This document shows, piece by piece, positions 21,225 to 32,427 of a stretch of DNA of 64,000 nt. Position 1 is the first letter of the stretch. Each line of letters starts with the position of its first letter. This stretch comes from Lucinisca nassula (Eukaryota > Mollusca > Bivalvia > Lucinida > Lucinidae). The translations under genes were made by a program, and so were the position numbers. The stretch spans positions 103,543,497-103,607,496 of the forward strand of contig OY757020.1 in assembly GCA_963580285.1 (NCBI GenBank). The letters run 5' to 3'. The notes under the pieces were generated by a model. That model saw only the letters and a list, made by a program, of their open reading frames with translations. It made no database searches and was not told where the DNA came from.

Positions 21225-21290
21225 CATGAAATTTAACAGAACCCCGAGGCAGTTCATAAATTTCATATGAAATGCCCGCTAGTGTAAGAT
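21225..21290. repeat. Degenerate foldback related to 29009-29075
   Basis: ACACATGAAATTTAACAGAA then CCCCGAGGCAGTTCATAAAT and TTCATATGAAATGCCCGC. The right arm and loop resemble the 29 kb copy. Confidence 0.5.
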
Positions 21291-21304
21291 ACACTATGTC
21301 TTAA

Positions 21305-21862
21305 CATCATGTGAACAAGTCCGTGAAATGAACACCCCACCCTAAAACCAACTTTATAAGAGAAAACTGGGGTTTGCAGTGCTATTATTGCATTATTTTC
21401 TAATTTCTGCTCTAAGACATAGATTGTGGGTACTCATTAGAACCGCATCAATAAGGCGAATCTAACTAGAACCCACAAACTTTGTCTTGGAACAGAAATA
21501 AGATTCTGCTCTATGACATAGGTTGAGAGTACTCTTAAGAACCGCCTCAATGAGGCGGTTCTAAAGAGCACACACAATCTATGTCCTGTAGCAGAAATAA
21601 GGGTGAGTAAGTATGTGAGTTTTACATCTCACCAACAGCTGAGGTCATACGGAGACGGGCCCCCGGTTTAAAGACTCATCCGAAAGTCAGGTGAAGACCG
21701 GGATCGATCCTGCGACCCCTCGTTTACAAGGCGAGTAGCATAACTACTACACGACGGAGGCTTCTAACAGAAATAAGAGAAATATCACGGATTTTCATCA
21801 GAAAAGTAGCCATTTTGGAGATGTGAAAAAATGCACGATGTCGCATGTGTTTGTAATCGTGA
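21305..21862. mobile_element. P1 MITE, subfamily A, two palindromes and a nested SINE
   Basis: CATCATGTGAACAAGTCCGT to TGTGTTTGTAATCGTGAC. Two tandem P1 palindromes (about 21420-21490 and 21517-21588) precede an S4 SINE flanked by CAGAAATAAG at 21592-21601 and 21768-21777. Confidence 0.85.
21602..21767 (-). mobile_element. SINE family S4, full length
   Basis: On the minus strand: GCCTCCGTCGTGTAGTAGTT head, CAGGATCGATCCCGGTCTTC B box, CTTTCGGATGAGTCTTTAAA, CGTCTCCGTATGACCTCAGC, and tail AAAACTCACATACTTACTC. 10-bp target duplication. Confidence 0.85.
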
Positions 21863-22106
21863 CAATATGGCATTTAGATGCACCTTTTTCGCTCATACCC
21901 TTGTCATTAGGGAGAATAAATTCACAAGATATATTTTCTGGGATGTTAACAAGCGAAAGAACGTTCAGGACTCACTGTTAGCTCTATTGAAAACTATGGT
22001 GCCTTTGAGTCAAAGCATTGAGAGTACTGGTGGGTTGTCTATGAGTGTATGCTGTGAAACTCTAGTCCTAGACTGAGGCTTTAAATGTTTCGTTTAATCC
22101 TTAACA

Positions 22107-22163
22107 AGGAAAAAGTGTAGACCCTGATTAAACACTGCGTTCTGATCTTGGTCTACACTGTTT
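22107..22163. repeat. P2 palindrome, decayed
   Basis: AAAAAGTGTAGACCCTGATT and TCTTGGTCTACACTGTTTGC flank ACACTGCGTTCTG. Flanks resemble those of the 23636 copy (CGTTTAATC upstream, CAGTCCA downstream), suggesting one subfamily. Confidence 0.65.
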
Positions 22164-22518
22164 GCAAAGCCCATCCCGTGATTCCAGTCCAAATTCATTA
22201 GATAACACGTACGTTACATTCTGACCTCCAATCGATCAGAGTAGCTGCTACGAATAACGTGGCGATTTTCTATAAATAACAGTCACCTGGATTTCCTACA
22301 AACCAGTGATAGTCACATGGACTTAAACACTGAAGTGTTCTTTGGGTCGATTGTTAAACAAAAAGGGTTCTATGCCCGTGAATGAAAACATATAGTGTAT
22401 ATCTACATATGAAGATATAAGCCTACTTACTTACCACTTAAATGTGCTTGTATGGGGAGACACAGACATGCAAGTATGACACATACATGTAAAACAGACG
22501 TATGAATACAGAAATTAC

Positions 22519-22812
22519 GGCACCCGCCCCTCGGGGATTGAAGAAATATATGGGATGCATATTGCTTCCACGAAGAGCTGAAACCGACCGTACACGAGTA
22601 CTGTTGAACCACTTCGAGGATCTAAGCCTGCCGAGGCAAAGCGCTGCGAGATGGACCCTCCATGCTTATACACCTATTGGTTTCATTGGGCGACAGGGCT
22701 TGAGATGTCATTAAATCTCAATGCCGGGTAAACTTTCACATTTTTGGAAGCAACGTCTTCACAATGACCTATAGTGTTGACGGGGACGTTAAACATCAAA
22801 TCTAACAATCAA
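22519..22812 (+). mobile_element. SINE family S1, full length
   Basis: GGCACCCGCCCCTCGGGGAT to AAACATCAAATCTAACAATC. The A-rich tail is short. Confidence 0.85.
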
Positions 22813-23119
22813 TCACAAGTTTTCAATATAATTTTAATTTTAAAATATGAATACTGTAACAAACGTGCTATACCCTAAACCATTCTATAATGAAAACTTA
22901 TCATATAGTTACGACAGGCAGCATACATGCTCCCTGAGAGTACATTAAAAAAGGGAATATTTGAATAAATAAAAAATGGAATTTTCAGTTATCTCATATG
23001 CAATATGCTGTTCAGCAAAACATGTAAACAATGAAAAAATGAAAATCTCAGCCCACATGAAATAAACGATAACTCAAGCTCTTCTGTGCATGTTTTGAAC
23101 AAAATGATACATGTATATA
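22813..23119. other. No feature recognised
   Basis: AT-rich DNA. No gene or repeat family that I can recognise. Confidence 0.5.
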
Positions 23120-23315
23120 CATCACGTGAAATGAACACCCCTAATCCCCACTTTATACAGAGAAACTGGGGTTTAAGGGGTCCACATTATTTTTTTTATT
23201 TCTGCTCCAAGACATTGGTTGTGGGTACTCATTAGAACCGCGGTTCTAATGAGCACCCACAGCCTATGTTTGCAGTATCAGTATAAAAAAGAAAAATAGC
23301 ATAGTAAATTTTAAT
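23120..23315. mobile_element. P1 MITE, subfamily A, loopless palindrome
   Basis: CATCACGTGAAATGAACACC. The core is TTAGAACCGCGGTTCTAATG, a perfect palindrome lacking the CCTC..GAGG centre. Confidence 0.8.
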
Positions 23316-23429
23316 GGTGCATACGTATCACTTTGGATATTTAAATCAAAGACTGACAGCACTAGTGGGTCGACTGTCTCTGAAAGAAGGATGGAAAAAA
23401 TTGACCTGAACTGATACTGATTCGTTTAA

Positions 23430-23593
23430 AGAAGCCTCCGTGGTGCAGTGGTTACGCTACTCGCCTTGTAAACCAGGGATCGCAGGATCGATCCCGGGCT
23501 TCTCCTGACTTTCGGATGAGTCTTTAAACCGAGGTCCCGTCTCCGTATGACCTTAGCTGTTGGTGGGACGTAAAACTCAAAACTCACTCACTC
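23430..23593 (+). mobile_element. SINE family S4, full length with target duplication
   Basis: AGAAGCCTCCGTGGTGCAGT, GGTTACGCTACTCGCCTTGT, GGATCGATCCCGGGCTTCTC, CCGAGGTCCCGTCTCCGTAT, GTTGGTGGGACGTAAAACTC, (ACTC)n. Flanked by ACTGATTCGTTTAA at 23416-23429 and 23594-23607 (14 bp). Confidence 0.95.
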
Positions 23594-23635
23594 ACTGATT
23601 CGTTTAATCATTAAAATTCTAGTATTTTCACCAAA

Positions 23636-23696
23636 CAAGGTAGACTCGGATCAGACGCTGTATTCTGTGGCGTCTAATCTTGGTCTACGTTAGTTG
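23636..23696. repeat. P2 palindrome, decayed
   Basis: AAGGTAGACTCGGATCAGAC and GGCGTCTAATCTTGGTCTAC mirror each other around GCTGTATTCTG. Confidence 0.65.
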
Positions 23697-24020
23697 TCAA
23701 TGACCCAGTCCAGATTTTACAGATAACCAACCATTTTACACAGCACTCTTGAGTTTCCAAGGACAAGAATAGTGTAGTTATAAATAACCATTGCCGGTAT
23801 TTCGTACAGTACAAAGGCTGGTTGTGTGGTCGGGCATTAGCAACATAACTCTGATTCATACAGTAACTTAGGGTTGATTTATAAACAATCAACCGAACTA
23901 ACATTGGCATGTGTTATGACAAACAAGAAGAATTTGTCCCATTTCAAGTATATGCAAAGACAATGCAAATCTAAGGATCCAAAATTCACTACCATGTGAT
24001 GACAACTGTCGATGTTTACT

Positions 24021-24222
24021 TGTCATCCAATAAAATCAGAGCAGCCTTTAACCATTATCTCACTGAACCTCTACCTTTGCATTGTGTATATCCAGATCAG
24101 AAACTATCCGATTAGGATTTACACTGTTTGTCATGCAGTTTGTGTAATGAATGAATACATTGGATTGGTGATAGTCAGAAATGGGTGTGGCTGAATTAAT
24201 TTATTCAGCGGGATAAGGGTTA
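24021..24222. mobile_element. P2 element, subfamily 3, degraded core
   Basis: CCTTTAACCATTATCTCACT, a shortened core (ATCCAGATCAGAAACTATCC...GATTAGGATTTACACTGTTTG), GTCATGCAGTTTGTGTAATG, CAGAAATGGGTGTGGCTGAA and CAGCGGGATAAGGGTTA. Matches 55082-55335 and 61829-62042. Confidence 0.75.
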
Positions 24223-24791
24223 CATAATAGTGTAGTTTATATTTTCTTGTCCTTTGGGATTATTGATTCCATTGTGTAATTTTGAAAATATTTGAGACTC
24301 GCTGATGAGGCCTAATTGGCCTAATTGGCGGAAACTAGCTAATTTGGCCAAGAAAACATGTACACTCCATATTTTCCAGTTTTGCGGTGTATTCCTTGCT
24401 TCCAAAGGATAACCCTTTCTAGAACATATTTAAGAATTCAAATTTTTCATTTGACTATACACATCTTTCATCTCACAGTTTATACTAGATACAAGAGCCA
24501 TTTGCATCTACACAGTCCAATCAACAGTTTTAATATTTTTATATCTAAAAAAATTCCAAGGCGCTTGCTAGACTGTGTAGCTGGATAGTGTGTTGCCAAG
24601 TCGCATTCTGCCGAAGATAGGCATTGTGGTGGGGTTGATATCTTACTTATTCTTAGTCCATTTCTCCAATTTGCAAATCCGAAGGAATATTCTGTTAAAA
24701 CAGATGACCACAGCGTTTGGTCAGTTGTTTAAAACTACCCCAGGATTACTTAGAAATGCATGTTGTTGCATATAGAGGAAGAGCATATCAA
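24223..24791. other. No feature recognised
   Basis: Intergenic-looking sequence. The short open frames here have no recognisable motif. Confidence 0.45.
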
Positions 24792-25045
24792 GTTTGTTTG
24801 TTTGAAGTGAGGTTTTCGGAGATGTTGCTTTCTATTTTTAAGGATATTATTCAACGCTGACATGAAATGACATCTCAAGCCCTACCGCCCAAACGAACAA
24901 AATATGGTTTATATGCAGGGAGGTCCACTTTGTCTGGGCAGGCTTAGACCTTCTAAGCAGTTTACAAGTACTTATGTGCGGTCGGTTTCAACTATGCTTG
25001 AAAGCATTATGCAGCCCATCTGCGAGCCCCGATGAGCGGGGCCCT
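24792..25045 (-). mobile_element. SINE family S1, diverged
   Basis: Read minus: GGGCCCCGCTCATCGGGGCT head region, TGCTTAGAAGGTCTAAGCCT, GGGCGGTAGGGCTTGAGATG, and tail CTCACTTCAAACAAACAAAC. Confidence 0.75.
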
Positions 25046-26170
25046 TATATAATAAATGTGTTTTCAAAACGGAAGTATATTTCAAAATTTACCAGGTTGA
25101 AATACACGTATACACCACAACTATTAATGGGATTGAAAGCAGAAATATTCAAAACCTGCTATAATGATATTGCACAAGCGTAATACATCATAATTAGTTG
25201 AAAAAAATCCAAGATATATTAATAATTGTGTATCAGTCAAGATGAGGTAGTGTACAGTGCAATATCTATACTCGCATATCCAGTAATATATACATAAATA
25301 TGATTTTACTAATATTACTCGCACATCCAGTAATATATTATATACATATAGGAAGACTGTCTGCAACAATAAATACTGACCTCGTAACAAGTAATTCTAG
25401 CACAAGAATAAGACATAACATAAGAACAAGTTTACATTCCTACAAATATCTTTCGTCAACAATGCACGGAAACATTTCTTGGTGACTTTTGCTTTTGTCA
25501 TAAAGGCAGTGGATAATGTGAGCGTGGCGAGCAGGAAGCAGCAGCTGTTGAGGGCACTGTTATGGCCTGCTGGGTCATGGAGGTTTTCGGTGAAGCAGGA
25601 AGACGGATTATGTCAAAATAACAAGCTGTGACAAATAGGAACGTGAAGATGCCTGCATTGTTTAGCAGTCTTTGAAAATCACTGTAGTATATACAACGAC
25701 ATCATCTCGTATGCTACATCAGACGGGACACAGCCGATACATGCCTGACAATAGTGAAGTTTCGTATAAGCCTTTGAAAAACACTTCATTCTGACCTTAT
25801 ATCTGGTATTCAGATTATGGACACTCCTGATAAACGCTCTGATCAGGTTGTGATGCTGAGCAATGTATACCATGCAGAAACTTTTGTTGCGTTGTTTCAA
25901 AGATTCGACGTTGAGCCAACGTCGTGTGTATTTTTGGGCATCTTCGATTGGAATCATTCATGTGGTGTAGATTTGGTTCCCAGAATAACAAATTATTTGA
26001 TCTCTGAACTGCATCTTAAATATGAACACACATTGAATAATCCTAAAAGGCACCAACTCGATCCATGAAATTGTAATGTTCAATGTCACTTATAGTTTTG
26101 TGTATATAAAAATTAAAATCTTCTTATCATATGCATACCCGTTCCGTATGCAAGCAGACACAACTACATG
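25046..26170. other. Sparse region, possibly downstream of or 3' UTR of CREBL2
   Basis: This lies 3' of the CREBL2 stop codon on the minus strand. It shows no repeat family I recognise and no convincing coding signal. I did not find a clear AATAAA on the minus strand close to the stop, so the transcript end is unknown. Confidence 0.35.
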
Positions 26171-26394
26171 TATACTCCACCACCTCATTATATCACTGCT
26201 CGTTATAACACAGTTTTGGATAGAACACGGTTTAAAGAAGGATCTAAAAATGTAAGTTATTTAGAAAAATGACCATAAATCACCATTTTTCTATATAATC
26301 TATGCATCTGTGTTTCGATATAACACGGTTGTTTAACTAACACGGTTTTTGCTTTTGGACCCGATTTATAGTGTTATAAAGAGGATGTGGTGTA
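26171..26394. mobile_element. MITE with TACACCAC-type ends and GACCAT palindrome
   Basis: TATACTCCACCACCTCATTA at the left and AGAGGATGTGGTGTA at the right are inverted. The centre holds GAAAAATGACCATAAATCAC + CATTTTTCTATATAATC. Same family as 51729-51936. Confidence 0.75.
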
Positions 26395-26593
26395 ATATGA
26401 AATGTCGTTTGTAAAATAAAAATCCTGAATATGAAATTTTACTGATTAATTTGAGACAAAATGCAATATACATAACGTAAACCATCTATCCCATCCGCTA
26501 TCAGGAATGTTGTTCCCTGATACTGAAAATGTCTCTATTTAAAGCACAAGTATATACATGCACAAGTATATTCTGAAGGATTTTTACAGCCCT

Positions 26594-27172
26594 TTAGTCC
26601 TCGAGTTCATCAACAAATGTAGGTAACAGAGACAGTCCTTTTTCATTCTTACTCTTGTCAGTATCTGCTGACGAGTCTTCCTCGGTTATTGTACTTAAAT
26701 CATTGCGTGTTTTATGCGTCGTCCTTGTTGTCTCCCCAATGTCATTCAAAAGAACAGAGTCATAACTTGATAAATCTGATGAAAATTCATTTATTTCCAT
26801 GTTACAATCAGAATCATATTTCGCTTGTGAACTTGTCATACTCAACTTTGACGTTGGATCTTTGGATTCATTTAATCTAAATCTGTCGTTTTTAAGTTTA
26901 GCATAGTTACGGTTTAATGCGGAAACAGTTGCTTTTCCTGTGACATGCTTTGATGCCATTGCATTTGCAAAATAGATTCCGCTATCTCTCTCTACCCTGT
27001 CACCCGTGGAAACGTCATCTTGTTCAGTGGCAACGCTGCTCTCGCCACCTTCTGCTCCTTCCTGTAGTTCAGCACTTCCCTTTTTTATGTCAGCAGATTC
27101 TTTCTCCTTCGCCAATTGAAGCAAACCCATTGGCAGCAGTCCTTGGTCGACTTTCAGACACCATTGTTTATA
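26594..27172 (-). CDS. CREBL2: CREBL2 (REPTOR-BP) terminal coding exon
   Basis: The last coding exon of a CREBL2-type bZIP transcription factor, a nuclear partner involved in CREB/REPTOR-linked metabolic gene control in other animals (family knowledge). The minus strand shows a good acceptor, TTTTTTCCTTTCAG, at 27186-27173. The exon then opens in phase 0 with YKQWCLKVDQGLLP, matching the position just after the zipper in CREBL2, where vertebrate proteins have YKQWC plus a related segment. It encodes 192 residues and stops at TAA (26596-26594) after VDELED. Beyond residue about 25 the tail is Ser/Thr- and acid-rich (for example ITEEDSSADTDKSKNEK) with no domain I recognise. It is much longer than the tail of the 120-residue human protein as I recall it. 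An open frame continues upstream of 27172, but that part is intron. Joined exon: 51403-51627. Confidence 0.88.
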   Translation of the reverse strand, partial: YKQWCLKVDQGLLPMGLLQLAKEKESADIKKGSAELQEGAEGGESSVATEQDDVSTGDRVERDSGIYFANAMASKHVTGKATVSALNRNYAKLKNDRFRLNESKDPTSKLSMTSSQAKYDSDCNMEINEFSSDLSSYDSVLLNDIGETTRTTHKTRNDLSTITEEDSSADTDKSKNEKGLSLLPTFVDELED

Positions 27173-27244
27173 CTGAAAGGAAAAAAGTATGTATACGTTT
27201 TGATTAGAATGTTTTAATAAGAACATGCTGTGTCTTCCAAACAC

Positions 27245-27920
27245 TTTTTCACGCTGGTTGATTTAGAATATACAATACATATTGATTCCCACTCATGTTA
27301 TACGTAAGCATGACAGTGTACACATGCCTTTGAAAAGCTCCAGACATAGGTCAGTAACGTTGTTTTGTACTAATTCATTCATACATGTACCAAAACGTGT
27401 TAGATGAACCTACACCAAAGGCATAAATGGATAATTAACAATACAGTATCCCCGAATTATTCTCAGTATACCAGCATATCTTATTTTCTTAGTGTACAAA
27501 AACGACCGGTTAAGGCATGGGCTTGTGATATGACAACCTCTTTTATCTCCCCCACCCCCTAAAAAGCAATTTGACCCAATGTAATTCTTGTGATCGAAAA
27601 AGGGAAAGTCTCCCGGATTAGCGACTGATTATTCCATCCGAATCAAATTGGCAAATGAATAAATAAATAAATAAATAATAAATGATAAAAACGCTTTTTG
27701 GTTTTACCCTGATACGCTGTAGACCAGTGCAGATAATTGTGCAAACAGTGTAGATCCAGATGAGATGTTTCACAATCAGCCATTTTATCTTGATCTTCGC
27801 TGCTTGCCATCCCTTTATATATTATTGTCAAAACCTCCAATTAACAGAATACATGTGTTTGAGTTATAAGCTAGAAGAGTCCACTTCATACCTCCAATGC
27901 GGAATGGTTAAACAACAATT
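27245..27920. other. Intronic sequence with an (AAAT)n run and a half P2 palindrome
   Basis: An AAAT microsatellite lies at about 27653-27680. At 27738-27775, GCAAACAGTGTAGATCCAGA matches one P2 arm with no partner arm. The rest shows nothing recognisable. Confidence 0.5.
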
Positions 27921-28164
27921 CCATTAGGTAAACATGCCCGTGTGAAATAATGGCGTCTAACATGGTGTCAGAAAATTTCAGGAAAAATGAAAACATCTTT
28001 CTTACTTCTGCTTCTAGCATAGATTTTGGGTGCTCGTTAGAGTACCCATAATCTATGTTTTTAGCACAAATAAGGCAGATCATGTATAGCCCCGTAAACC
28101 CCACTTTCCTCTATATAAATCGGGTTTAAAGGGGTCTTCGTTTCACGGATTTGCTGCCGTGATG
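27921..28164. mobile_element. P1 MITE, subfamily A, core deleted, reverse orientation
   Basis: CCATTAGGTAAACATGCCCG, GTGCTCGTTAGAGTACCCAT (both inner arms gone), GTAAACCCCACTTTCCTCTA, TTTCACGGATTTGCTGCCGT. Confidence 0.75.
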
Positions 28165-28466
28165 CTATTAAAGCATAATTGTTAAATATTTAAGAAACCG
28201 ATCAGCTCGAACACTAGAGATGATCTATTTTGATTCGGATGCACTAAAACCGACAATAATTTTGTTGTTTCCTTCAAATTCTCAAATTCCACCCGGATGT
28301 AAATGAGTGGCAGTGGTGTAAAAGTCACTGTCTCTCTCTCGCGCGCACGTGCTAACATCCGGAATGAGCGTTTGAGAGCGAATCAAATAAGTTTGAAGCT
28401 TTCTTCGCAATCGACCTAAAATAAATTTGTGTAAACTAAATTCTGCTTACCATTCGCCATTGATAG

Positions 28467-28763
28467 ATTTGTTTGATTTGAGGTTTTAACGTCCCCGTCG
28501 ACACTTTTAAGGTAATTCTGGAGACATAGCTTCTAAACTTTTGGGACTTTTGCCCGACAGTGAGATGAAATGACATCTCAAGCCCTGTCGCTCAATGAAT
28601 CCAAAAGACTTATATGCATTGGACGGTCAGACTCACATCACTTTGCCTGAGTAGGCTTAGTCCTTCTAAACGGTTTACCAGTACTCATGTGTGGCCAGTT
28701 TCAGCTCTGCGTGGAAGCACCATGCAGCCTTATCTAATTCTCCAAGCCACGATGGTTGGGGGC
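28467..28763 (-). mobile_element. SINE family S1, near full length
   Basis: Read minus: GCCCCCAACCATCGTGGCTT head, AACTGGCCACACATGAGTAC, GACAGGGCTTGAGATGTCAT, and tail CTCAAATCAAACAAATC. The stretch 28165-28466 holds nothing I recognise. Confidence 0.85.
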
Positions 28764-28799
28764 ATTGATAGAAAAAATCCAAAGCCAACATAAATGAAT

Positions 28800-29090
28800 T
28801 TATCGTATGACGTCATTGATAAGCAGTGAATAACGTCGTGTAATAAAAATTGTATGACCACGCGTGTAATAACACTTTGGCGGGATTAAGTAACGTCATG
28901 ACGACGTCCATGTGAACCATGCACTTTTCTGTGGAAAATTTGTCAGATTTAAAGGCGATAAAATCCAAATTAAAGTGATCATATGATAAACAGAATCTTA
29001 CACTGGTGGTCATTTCATATGGAATTTATGAAACTCGCCGAAGGCTCGTTTCATAAATTTCATATGAAATGAACACTCTTGTAAGATCCT
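28800..29090. mobile_element. Foldback element with CTCGCCGAAGGCTCG centre
   Basis: The palindrome at 29009-29075 has arms TCATTTCATATGGAATTTAT and ATAAATTTCATATGAAATGA around AACTCGCCGAAGGCTCGTT. The left flank (TATGACGTCATTGATAAGCA, ATCATATGATAAACAGAATC) resembles 15400-15630. Confidence 0.7.
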
Positions 29091-29599
29091 CTATGCATAA
29101 TACACCCGCCCAGTGTTTTGTTGCTAGTTCAATCACTGAGCCTTTCCATTGCCTTTATAGGTGCGCTCTTAGAATCGTGGATCGAAAGAATATTTGCTAT
29201 GAATAATGATAAAACACGAGGATATGAGAGAAAAAAAGTTAACAATACTAATAAAAAATCTGATAATAAGAGAGCCAGCGCTCGACAGTACCTAAAATAA
29301 GACGCGTGGCTAACGAAGAGGAAGATCTGCTAGTGCATCAAGTCACTATGGTAAAAGTTGCTGTTTAAAAGTCCTCGGAAAGCTTGGAAGGTACAGACGA
29401 GTCATACGATCAACGAATATTCTGTGTCATCAGACTGCGTCTTCGTTGGTCGCACAAAGGGTATTGGAGTTTTATCAAGCGCTGGCTCACTAAAAATAAT
29501 TGTAATGAGTAAACCAGAATTACAGTCCTCGTTTTCTGCAGATTCCCTCACGGTACTTCACATGCGTGTGAAGTTTACTGCAAATATCTCCAAACAGTT

Positions 29600-30673
29600 T
29601 TCATTTATAGTGTAGATACATGTACACATATCACAGAAAATTTTTATTTTCGATGTCCATAGAGCCAGTGCTCAAAAATCAGCCGCCAGACTTATGGTTC
29701 TTGTTCTACATGTCAATTTGTGTTGTTTTACATGGCTTCAAGAAAATCTCTGGAAACGTTTTCAAGTTACATAAAGGGCACACGTGCGTGACTAGTTCAA
29801 AGGGGGGGGGGGGGTAACTTCAAAAGCAGGTAATTCAGAGCTATGGTTCTTGAGTTCTGCATATTATATCATGGTATTGTACATTTGCTTAAAACTTCAA
29901 GACAATATCTGTAATGTTTTCCAGTTACTGAGCAGACACAAATATATTACAGAAATCACTTCTTTCAATGTTCAAAGGGCCATAACTTCAGACGTAGGTT
30001 CACCTGAGCTACGGTTCTTGTGTTCTGTACCTCTTCTCATGATACTTCACAATATCTGGAACGTTTTACAACTTACAGAGCGGACAGGAGTACAATTGGT
30101 AGAAATGGGTATTTTCAATATCGGGCTGGGCTGTAACTCCAAAAGATGGTTAACCAGAGTTATGGTTCTTATGTTATGCACATTGTTTTATGGTGTTTTA
30201 CAGTTGAGATATTTCGTGAAAATATCTCGAAAGGTTTTGATTTTACAGAACGGCAAGTACATGTTAGAAATAGAAACGTTCAAAGGGAAACGACCCAAAG
30301 ACAAACCAGAGTCATGGTTCATATGTTCTGCACGTCGCCTCATAGCACTTTACAAGTGTATGAAGTTTCATGAAAATATCTTTAATAGTGTCGAATTATT
30401 GGAGCGGACACGAGTACATAGTAGAAATAACTATGTTCAGTGTTCAGAGGGCACTAATTCCAAAAGGAAAAATATCAGAGTTACGGTTCATATGTTCTGC
30501 ACGTCGTCTCATGATGCTTTACACATTTATAAAGTTTCGAAAACAATATCTCAAACTGGGCAGAGTTATGGAGCGGACACGAAATAATGAGGCGCTGACG
30601 GCCGGACGACGACACTCATAATTTCGCTGGCTGTAACATAACACCCCGCCACTTTTCTGTGGCGGAGCATAAC
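29600..30673 (+). repeat. Tandem array of about 150-bp units ending in a hairpin
   Basis: Six or more units, anchored at TATGGTTCTTGTGTTCTGCA, begin near 29694, 29841, 30010, 30160, 30312 and 30480. The right edge is CGGCCGGACGACGACACTCA, then CCCCGCCACTTTTCTGTGGC and GGAGCATAA, a hairpin plus short 3' terminus like the Helitron-like ends. A 13-G run lies at 29803-29815. The 245-residue frame across it is a by-product of the repeat. Confidence 0.7.
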
Positions 30674-30856
30674 AATAATAATAACAAGAGCACCGCATGC
30701 TGGTGCCAACGCTCGGCTGCAGTTTCTTTTAGTTAAAAAAAAATTCTAATTCGAAAAAGGGGCATAACTGTGCCAAAAATAGTTTGATGGTTACCTCAGC
30801 TATTGGTATGAGTTCCACTATTCATAATGAACAACTAGTCCGAGTTTCAAGTAAAT

Positions 30857-32427
30857 ATACTACTCAAAGTTTGATAGGGATCACTTTTTTAATGTAGAAT
30901 AATTTTTGGATGAATTAATCAGCTGAATTCAAATTTGATACATAATGATAGAACACGTATCCTTCACAAAACCTAGTGATTAATTTTGTCAACTAGTACT
31001 GCATTCAAGCGTGACAACAGCAACCGTCTTGGCACCCCCAAAATTTGCCGTAACACGAAGGGATTTGGACAACTGATTTTTCACAAATTTCCAAATTTGT
31101 TTAGACAAACATGCCTAATAACGTGTATGGCGTCCACGGGCATCAATTACAGTACGACATCGCCTGCGCATGCTCGTAATCCGAGTCTGTATCCGGTTTT
31201 GTTGAATCAGCTTTCATTCAGTAACCTATGCATCTTTGAGCTCCTGTAAAGTCCTCGGATGCAATGGTCGGGCTGAAAAAGCACGCTGAAGCATGTCCTG
31301 CGCATGCTCAATCGGATTTAAGTCCGGTGACCGAGTAGGCCAGTCCATACGAACGATTGTCTCACGTTCCAGATAGGAATCAGTGACGTTGGCACGGTTG
31401 GGACGGGCAATATCGTCCATCAGAATAAAGTCCAGGCCGATAGCATCTGCATATGGTCTCACAAACTCATCAAGAATATCATTACAGTACCTCACTGCCA
31501 TTAACGTTCCGTTTTCAACGACGTTCAAGTCAGTGTTACCGTTTACGCTTATCCCAGCCCAAACCATGACTGACCCCTTTCCATAGCGATCATGCTCTGC
31601 CGAATCGCTCTTTAGACATTCGCCACACTAATTGACGTTTTATAAGTGAAGTTTAGACAGAATCTGGACTCCTCAGTAAACAGTACTGGCGTCAAGTCAC
31701 GAACTGTCCACCTGGCGTGAGTTCTGGCAAAGTCCAACCGGTCTAGCACGTGCTGTCTCGTCAACGGAACACATACAGTAGGCCTCATGGCATCAAGTCC
31801 GAACTCGTGGAGCCCGTTTCTGACAGTTTGTGTAGAAATTCGTACTCCAGTTCCGTTCCTAGGCTCGTTATGCAAACGCGTAGCGTTCAGGAACCGTTGA
31901 CGTCGAGACTGAATCAACAAGAAACGGCCCTGACGTTGAGTTGTAGCCCTTTCTCGACCCCGCCGTGTCTTTGTGAAGGATTTCCATGGGTAAGATGCCG
32001 ACTCCACATTCGGGAAGCCACGCTCTGAGACACATTAAGAATCCCAGCAACACGATGTTGAGAGACGCCAGATTCAAACATTCCGACGCAACGCTTCATT
32101 TCTTCTGGGCTCAAACGGTTTCTTAATTGTCCTCTAGGCATTTTAGTGTTTCACAAACTCAAATAAAGTCCATTTTACGCTTGGTAAAGGAACACTGACA
32201 AGTTTGATTGGTCTGTTGGAAAGCAGTGCTACGCAAGATTTTGGGGGTGCATGAATTCATTTGCGAAGTGTGAGAAGTGTGCACTTTTATGAGTACTGAA
32301 CTGCACATGAGTTTCTGTATAAGATATTTACCAATATACCGAGTACAAATTCTGTCAACAAATTTTTAATTTTCAGTGCAAAATTTGGTATATAAAAAGT
32401 GATCCCTATCAAACTTTGAGTAGTATA
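30857..32427 (-). mobile_element. Tc1/mariner-type transposon, complete ends, broken gene
   Basis: The terminal inverted repeats TACTACTCAAAGTTTGATAG + GGATCACTTTT are identical over about 30 bp at both ends and abut TA. A second inverted motif (GCACCCCCAAAAT...) lies about 170 bp in from each end, giving an IR/DR-like layout. Length is about 1.57 kb, typical of Tc1 elements. It is inserted in H3. Confidence 0.9.
31226..32141 (-). pseudogene. Tc1-type transposase, frameshifted
   Basis: DDE transposase remnants in three minus-strand frames. 32141-31914 has the N-terminal helix-turn-helix (MPRGQLRNRLSPEEMKRCVG, SQHRVAGILNVSQSVASRMW). 32007-31612 has a second DNA-binding part and the first catalytic block, reading FTEESRF where the family normally has FTDESRF. 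31567-31226 has MVWAGIS, LMDDIARPNRA (second Asp) and DWPTRSPDLNPIEHAQDML (third catalytic Glu). At least two frameshifts plus stops break the gene, and the first Asp is replaced by Glu, so it is very unlikely to be active. Confidence 0.9.

Noticed and set aside
26594..27244. Full 216-residue frame as a single-exon gene
   Set aside because: The first 24 residues lie upstream of a good splice acceptor at 27173, and homology to CREBL2 begins exactly at the acceptor.
29850..30587. 245-residue open frame
   Set aside because: It lies over six tandem units of about 150 bp and the protein repeats with the same period; no domain seen. Treated as a repeat artefact.
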